A stretch of 64,000 nucleotides of DNA from Polycladomyces abyssicola (GTDB taxonomy: Bacteria > Bacillota > Bacilli > Thermoactinomycetales > JIR-001), in the NCBI RefSeq assembly GCF_018326425.1, contig NZ_AP024601.1:1724001-1788000 (forward strand), in the 5' to 3' direction. How positions within the stretch are numbered: position 1 is the stretch's first letter; every line of letters begins with the position of its first letter. The translations under genes and the position numbers were made by a program. Shown one piece after another: positions 61,325-64,000 of the stretch. Below the pieces are notes generated by a model. The model was given only the letters and a program-made list of their open reading frames with translations, made no database searches and was not told the DNA's origin.

Positions 61325-62089
61325 TCAGAAGCTGCTGTAGTCCGTCTCCAGCACCTTATAGTCGATGACTTCTTCAGGATGGTTGCGCAGCTCGATGATG
61401 TAATCAAAATCATCCAGTGTGAATTCAGTTTCCCGCACGAAAATGTCCGGATGTTCGATCACTTTGGTTGCTGGCATCCGGATAATTTCGCGTACCAACA
61501 TCGCATGGCGCTCGGTGGAGCGCATGGTGGAAACGATGCCGTCGATGATGTACACGTTCTGGGAGGTCATTTCGTCGTGGGCAAGCTGATTGCGGATCGT
61601 TTGTCTCAACAATGTGGAGGAGACAAAAATCCAGCGCTTGTTGGCGCACACACTGGAAGCGACAATGGATTCCGTTTTCCCTACGCGGGGCATGCCACGC
61701 ACGCCGATCAGCTGATGACCTTCCTTTTTGAAAAGTTCAGCCATGAAATCCACCAACAGCCCCAGCTCGTCGCGCGTGAATCGAAACGTGCGCTTGTCCT
61801 CCAGGCAACGATCCAGGTAGCGGCCGTGACGAACCGCCATCCGATCCATCAGGGTGGGGGGGCGAAGCGCCGTTATCGTGATGTTGTCCACTTTGGACAG
61901 AATATGTTCGAGAGCCTGAATCTTCTCCCTGTCTTCTGTCCGAAGCAACATACCCCTGCGCCGGTTTTCCACACCATTAATTGTCAAAATGTTAATGGAA
62001 AGCATCCCCAGCAACGAAGCGATATCTCCCAGCAATCCTGGTCTGTTTTTATGTATTTGATACTCGAGATACCAGTCGTGGTCACTCAT
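61325..62089 (-). CDS. ymfK: DUF3388 protein YmfK
   Basis: A 254-residue cytoplasmic protein. The N-terminal 75 residues look like an ACT ligand-binding domain (QIHKNRPGLLGDIASLLGML), followed by a P-loop-like GVRGMPRVGKTESIVASSVC (about 130-150), although no clear ATPase family follows. Function is unknown. It lies between ymfJ and rodZ as in B. subtilis. ATG 62089 is preceded by an AAGG-type site (AAAGGTG). Confidence 0.88.
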   Translation of the reverse strand: MSDHDWYLEYQIHKNRPGLLGDIASLLGMLSINILTINGVENRRRGMLLRTEDREKIQALEHILSKVDNITITALRPPTLMDRMAVRHGRYLDRCLEDKRTFRFTRDELGLLVDFMAELFKKEGHQLIGVRGMPRVGKTESIVASSVCANKRWIFVSSTLLRQTIRNQLAHDEMTSQNVYIIDGIVSTMRSTERHAMLVREIIRMPATKVIEHPDIFVRETEFTLDDFDYIIELRNHPEEVIDYKVLETDYSSF

Positions 62090-62220
62090 CGCGGCACACC
62101 TTTCATGAAATCTTCACGCATCTGTACACAAACAGATGAGTCTACCAAATTTGTTTAATAGTATATCACATGTTTCACCGTTCGCGTATCCTTTTTAACA
62201 AAGAAATCCTTTTGTAACAT

Positions 62221-62256
62221 AAATGAAACGCCCGATTAAATCTGGGCGTTTCATTT
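62221..62256. terminator. Terminator after ymfJ
   Basis: AAATGAAACGCCC (62221-62233) pairs with GGGCGTTTCATTT (62244-62256). It separates ymfJ from ymfK. Confidence 0.8.
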
Positions 62257-62272
62257 ATTTAAGTCTTTTATT

Positions 62273-62527
62273 TTACTTTTTTCCATCATTCACCATTTTT
62301 ACCATCAATCCGGCAATGGTGCGCTGTTCCTCTTCGTTGGCTACACTCCACAACTCCTTGAGCAATTTCTCCTGCTGATTTTCGGGATTTACCCCTTGGG
62401 CCAAATAATCGCCGATCTGATAAGCCAACTCATTGATTGTTTCCTGGTTCATGCCCATGCCTTCCGCCTGGTTGACACGTTGGGACAGGAAATTTTTCCA
62501 TTCCTGAAAATCACTCAAAATGGACAC
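62273..62527 (-). CDS. ymfJ: DUF3243 protein YmfJ
   Basis: An 84-residue helical protein of unknown function found in spore-formers: FQEWKNFLSQRVNQAEGMGM, INELAYQIGDYLAQGVNPEN, KLLKELWSVANEEEQRTIAG. The GTG at 62527 is eight bases after AAGGAGGG; an upstream in-frame ATG at 62548 would place that site inside the coding region. Neighbours ymfI and ymfK support the call. Confidence 0.88.
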   Translation of the reverse strand: MSILSDFQEWKNFLSQRVNQAEGMGMNQETINELAYQIGDYLAQGVNPENQQEKLLKELWSVANEEEQRTIAGLMVKMVNDGKK

Positions 62528-62663
62528 CGGGATTCCCTCCTTTGTCATCCCTCTCGGGTTTACGCATAATATGAGCGTTCCCGGTGTTTTTTATGCAACA
62601 GTGAATAAGAAGGTGGCGAATGGCGCAGGATAAAATAGGAAAACAAACAGTTGAAATGGGGAT

Positions 62664-63005
62664 GTGATCAACGTGCCAATCGATTTGAAACGACGATTTC
62701 CCCTTTCCCTGCACCTTCAGCCGCACGAAATTCTGCTCCTTTACCCTGCCAAGTTATCTCACGATAGCCGGAATGCCTACAAGACATTGACTCAACGTTA
62801 TGCCATTACCGTCATGTCCTTGGATGAGACTCTCCCCAGGGATATGTGGGCATCTGTACGATTCGTATTGACATTGGAACAATTGTCGGTTGCCGACATT
62901 CCACATATTTCTAGATGCCGCTGTCTTCGTTTGGTGAACGCCGGTCCTGTCGAAGTGGAAGAAACCGTCCGTTATCTGCTGGGACTGCGTCCATTGCCGG
63001 ATTAA
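62664..63005 (+). CDS. Hypothetical protein on the opposite strand
   Basis: A 113-residue frame that runs against its neighbours, between ymfJ and ymfI. The N-terminus is basic (DLKRRFPLSLHLQPHEILLL); the rest is mixed and ends VEETVRYLLGLRPLPD. No family recognised. Two GTG codons (62664 and 62673) could start it; GGGG lies just before. Its stop is only six bases from the ymfI stop on the other strand. Codon use looks protein-like, so I keep it with moderate trust. Confidence 0.55.
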   Translation: MINVPIDLKRRFPLSLHLQPHEILLLYPAKLSHDSRNAYKTLTQRYAITVMSLDETLPRDMWASVRFVLTLEQLSVADIPHISRCRCLRLVNAGPVEVEETVRYLLGLRPLPD

Positions 63006-63011
63006 ATCATA

Positions 63012-63767
63012 TTACGGATACCATCCCCCGTTGACATGCAGAACCTGTCCGGTGAGATAACCGGCTTCCTCCCTGCAAAGAAAAGCGGTCAAAGCAGCGA
63101 CGTCGGCAGGCCGTCCCAAACGCCCCACCGGAATTTCCCCGACCAGGGCCGAACGTTCCTCCTCTGCCAGTTGCGCCCTAAGCATATCTGTCTCAATGGC
63201 GCCGGGGGCCACCGCATTCACCGTGATACCGGAAGGTCCCAACTCTTTGGCCAACGCGCGAGCCATCCCGTTGACCGCGCCTTTGGCGGCCGAGTACAAT
63301 GCTTCCCCCGCACCGCCGGACTCACCCCAAATCGAGGAAAGCAACACGATTCGACCGAAATTTCGAGACAACATGTTGGGCAGACAAGCTTGAATGAGAT
63401 GAATCGCTCCCTTGATATGTGTATCAAACACGGTGGCGTATTGATCATCCGTCACATCCTGAATCAATCCGATCCCGGCCACCCCTGCATTGTGTACCAG
63501 AATCAACGGTGGACCCAATTCGCGTTTGACCCGTCGCACCATCTCCTCCACGTCAGATCGGGAGCGCACATCAGCCCGATACGCATATGCGTATACCCCA
63601 TGGCGCCGACACCGTTCCACGACCTCCTGCGCTTTGGTTTCCTCTGTCCGATAACCGACCGCCACGAATGCACCTTCTTGAGCCAAACGTTCAGCGATGG
63701 CAGCTCCGATCCCCCGACTGGCCCCCGTCACAACAGCCACTCGATCTTTCAACGGCGTTGCGCACAT
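63012..63767 (-). CDS. ymfI: Short-chain dehydrogenase YmfI (FabG-like)
   Basis: A 251-residue SDR oxidoreductase: NAD(P) motif VVTGASRGIGAAIAERLAQE (about residues 11-30), LILVHNAGVAGIGLIQDV, active-site Ser in IVLLSSIWGESGGAGEA, YSAAKGAVNGMARAL with Tyr and Lys, and NAVAPGAIETDML. The sequence is close to 3-oxoacyl-ACP reductases, but the operon position next to the ymfH peptidase is that of ymfI. ATG 63767 is six bases after GGGAGGA. Confidence 0.9.
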   Translation of the reverse strand: MCATPLKDRVAVVTGASRGIGAAIAERLAQEGAFVAVGYRTEETKAQEVVERCRRHGVYAYAYRADVRSRSDVEEMVRRVKRELGPPLILVHNAGVAGIGLIQDVTDDQYATVFDTHIKGAIHLIQACLPNMLSRNFGRIVLLSSIWGESGGAGEALYSAAKGAVNGMARALAKELGPSGITVNAVAPGAIETDMLRAQLAEEERSALVGEIPVGRLGRPADVAALTAFLCREEAGYLTGQVLHVNGGWYP

Positions 63768-63784
63768 CCTACATCCTCCCATGC

Positions 63785-63805
63785 AAAAAGCGCCCGATCG
63801 GGCGC
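63785..63805 (-). terminator. Terminator after ymfH
   Basis: The perfect palindrome GCGCCCGATCGGGCGC (63790-63805) is followed on the minus strand by five T residues. Confidence 0.75.
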
Positions 63806-63827
63806 GTAATCGATGGAGTGAAACGGA

Positions 63828-64000
63828 TTACGACCGAACTATCGATACCGCAAACCGGTCCCAATTGACATGCTCGCGCATCCGTTCATTTACTTCCTCC
63901 GGTGTCAACGATTCCAGAAGCGGAATGAGGCGGAACAAATCCGCGCCGTTAAAACGATACCGGGTGAACTGATTGGCGATCCACTCAGGTGAGTTGAGAT
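63828..64000 (-). CDS. ymfH: M16-family peptidase YmfH, C-terminal end
   Basis: The last 57 or so codons of a protein running in from the right: SPEWIANQFTRYRFNGADLF, RLIPLLESLTPEEVNERMRE and HVNWDRFAVSIVRS before the stop. This is the usual tail of the YmfF/YmfH-type M16 peptidase-like proteins, and ymfI follows as in B. subtilis. The zinc site and the rest of the protein lie outside the window. Confidence 0.75.
   Translation of the reverse strand, partial: LNSPEWIANQFTRYRFNGADLFRLIPLLESLTPEEVNERMREHVNWDRFAVSIVRS

Noticed and set aside
1-64000. tRNA, rRNA or CRISPR loci
   Set aside because: No cloverleaf-type segments with conserved TPsiC loops, rRNA pieces or regularly spaced repeats were seen on either strand by eye.

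Overview
This is a chromosomal segment of a Gram-positive, endospore-forming member of the Bacillales. Gene order from right to left follows the Bacillus subtilis block ymfH-ymfI-ymfJ-ymfK-rodZ-pgsA-cinA-recA-rny-ymdB-spoVS-(tdh-kbl)-miaB-ymcA-cotE-mutS-mutL-miaA-hfq-spoVK-hflX-ynbB-glnR-glnA. Spore genes (spoVS, cotE, spoVK), moderately high GC, many GTG/TTG starts and strong AGGAGG ribosome sites suggest a Thermoactinomycetaceae-like organism; that family name is an inference from style and content, not a proof. Nearly every intact gene is on the minus strand, so transcription runs from high to low coordinates.

Layout. (1) 1-1.3 kb: asnS, cut by the window edge just before its end. (2) 1.6-12.6 kb: an accessory zone full of damaged genes (molybdopterin-oxidase fragment, DUF2935 protein, cell-wall anchored protein, NUDIX hydrolase, resolvase, PP2C-like phosphatase, VOC protein) around one intact sugar ABC importer (binding protein plus two permeases, no ATPase). 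(3) 12.7-23.5 kb: thioesterase, a Fur-box-linked FecE-like ATPase, the glnR-glnA nitrogen operon with GlnR box, a glutamate symporter, a LacI regulator, ynbB, hflX, spoVK. (4) 23.2-29.8 kb: mutS-mutL-methyltransferase-miaA-hfq, one operon from a good sigma-A promoter to a terminator after hfq. (5) 29.9-34 kb: an amidoligase-like protein, cotE, ricA, miaB. (6) 34.3-44.7 kb: aldolase/SDR/lipid kinase operon, tdh-kbl, an MBL hydrolase, korA-korB, a dipeptidase and spoVS with a sigma-H type promoter. (7) 44.8-52.8 kb: ymdB, rny and then a DNA-repair operon recA-recX-Mre11-like nuclease-split Rad50. (8) 52.8-64 kb: SufT-like protein, DEAD-box helicase, cinA, pgsA, four RodZ-like genes in a row, ymfK, ymfJ, ymfI and the end of ymfH.

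The two most unusual systems are the recA-linked Mre11/Rad50-like cassette, in which the Rad50-like ATPase is split into an N-terminal lobe carrying a Cys-x-x-Cys hook, a small coiled-coil protein and a C-terminal lobe, all tightly overlapped and probably under the LexA-type box in front of recA; and the tandem array of four RodZ-like membrane proteins (three with an N-terminal helix-turn-helix, one without and with its own promoter and structured leader) where most relatives have one rodZ gene.

No tRNA, rRNA, CRISPR array or intact transposase was found. All calls come from reading the sequence and from family knowledge; no database search was run.
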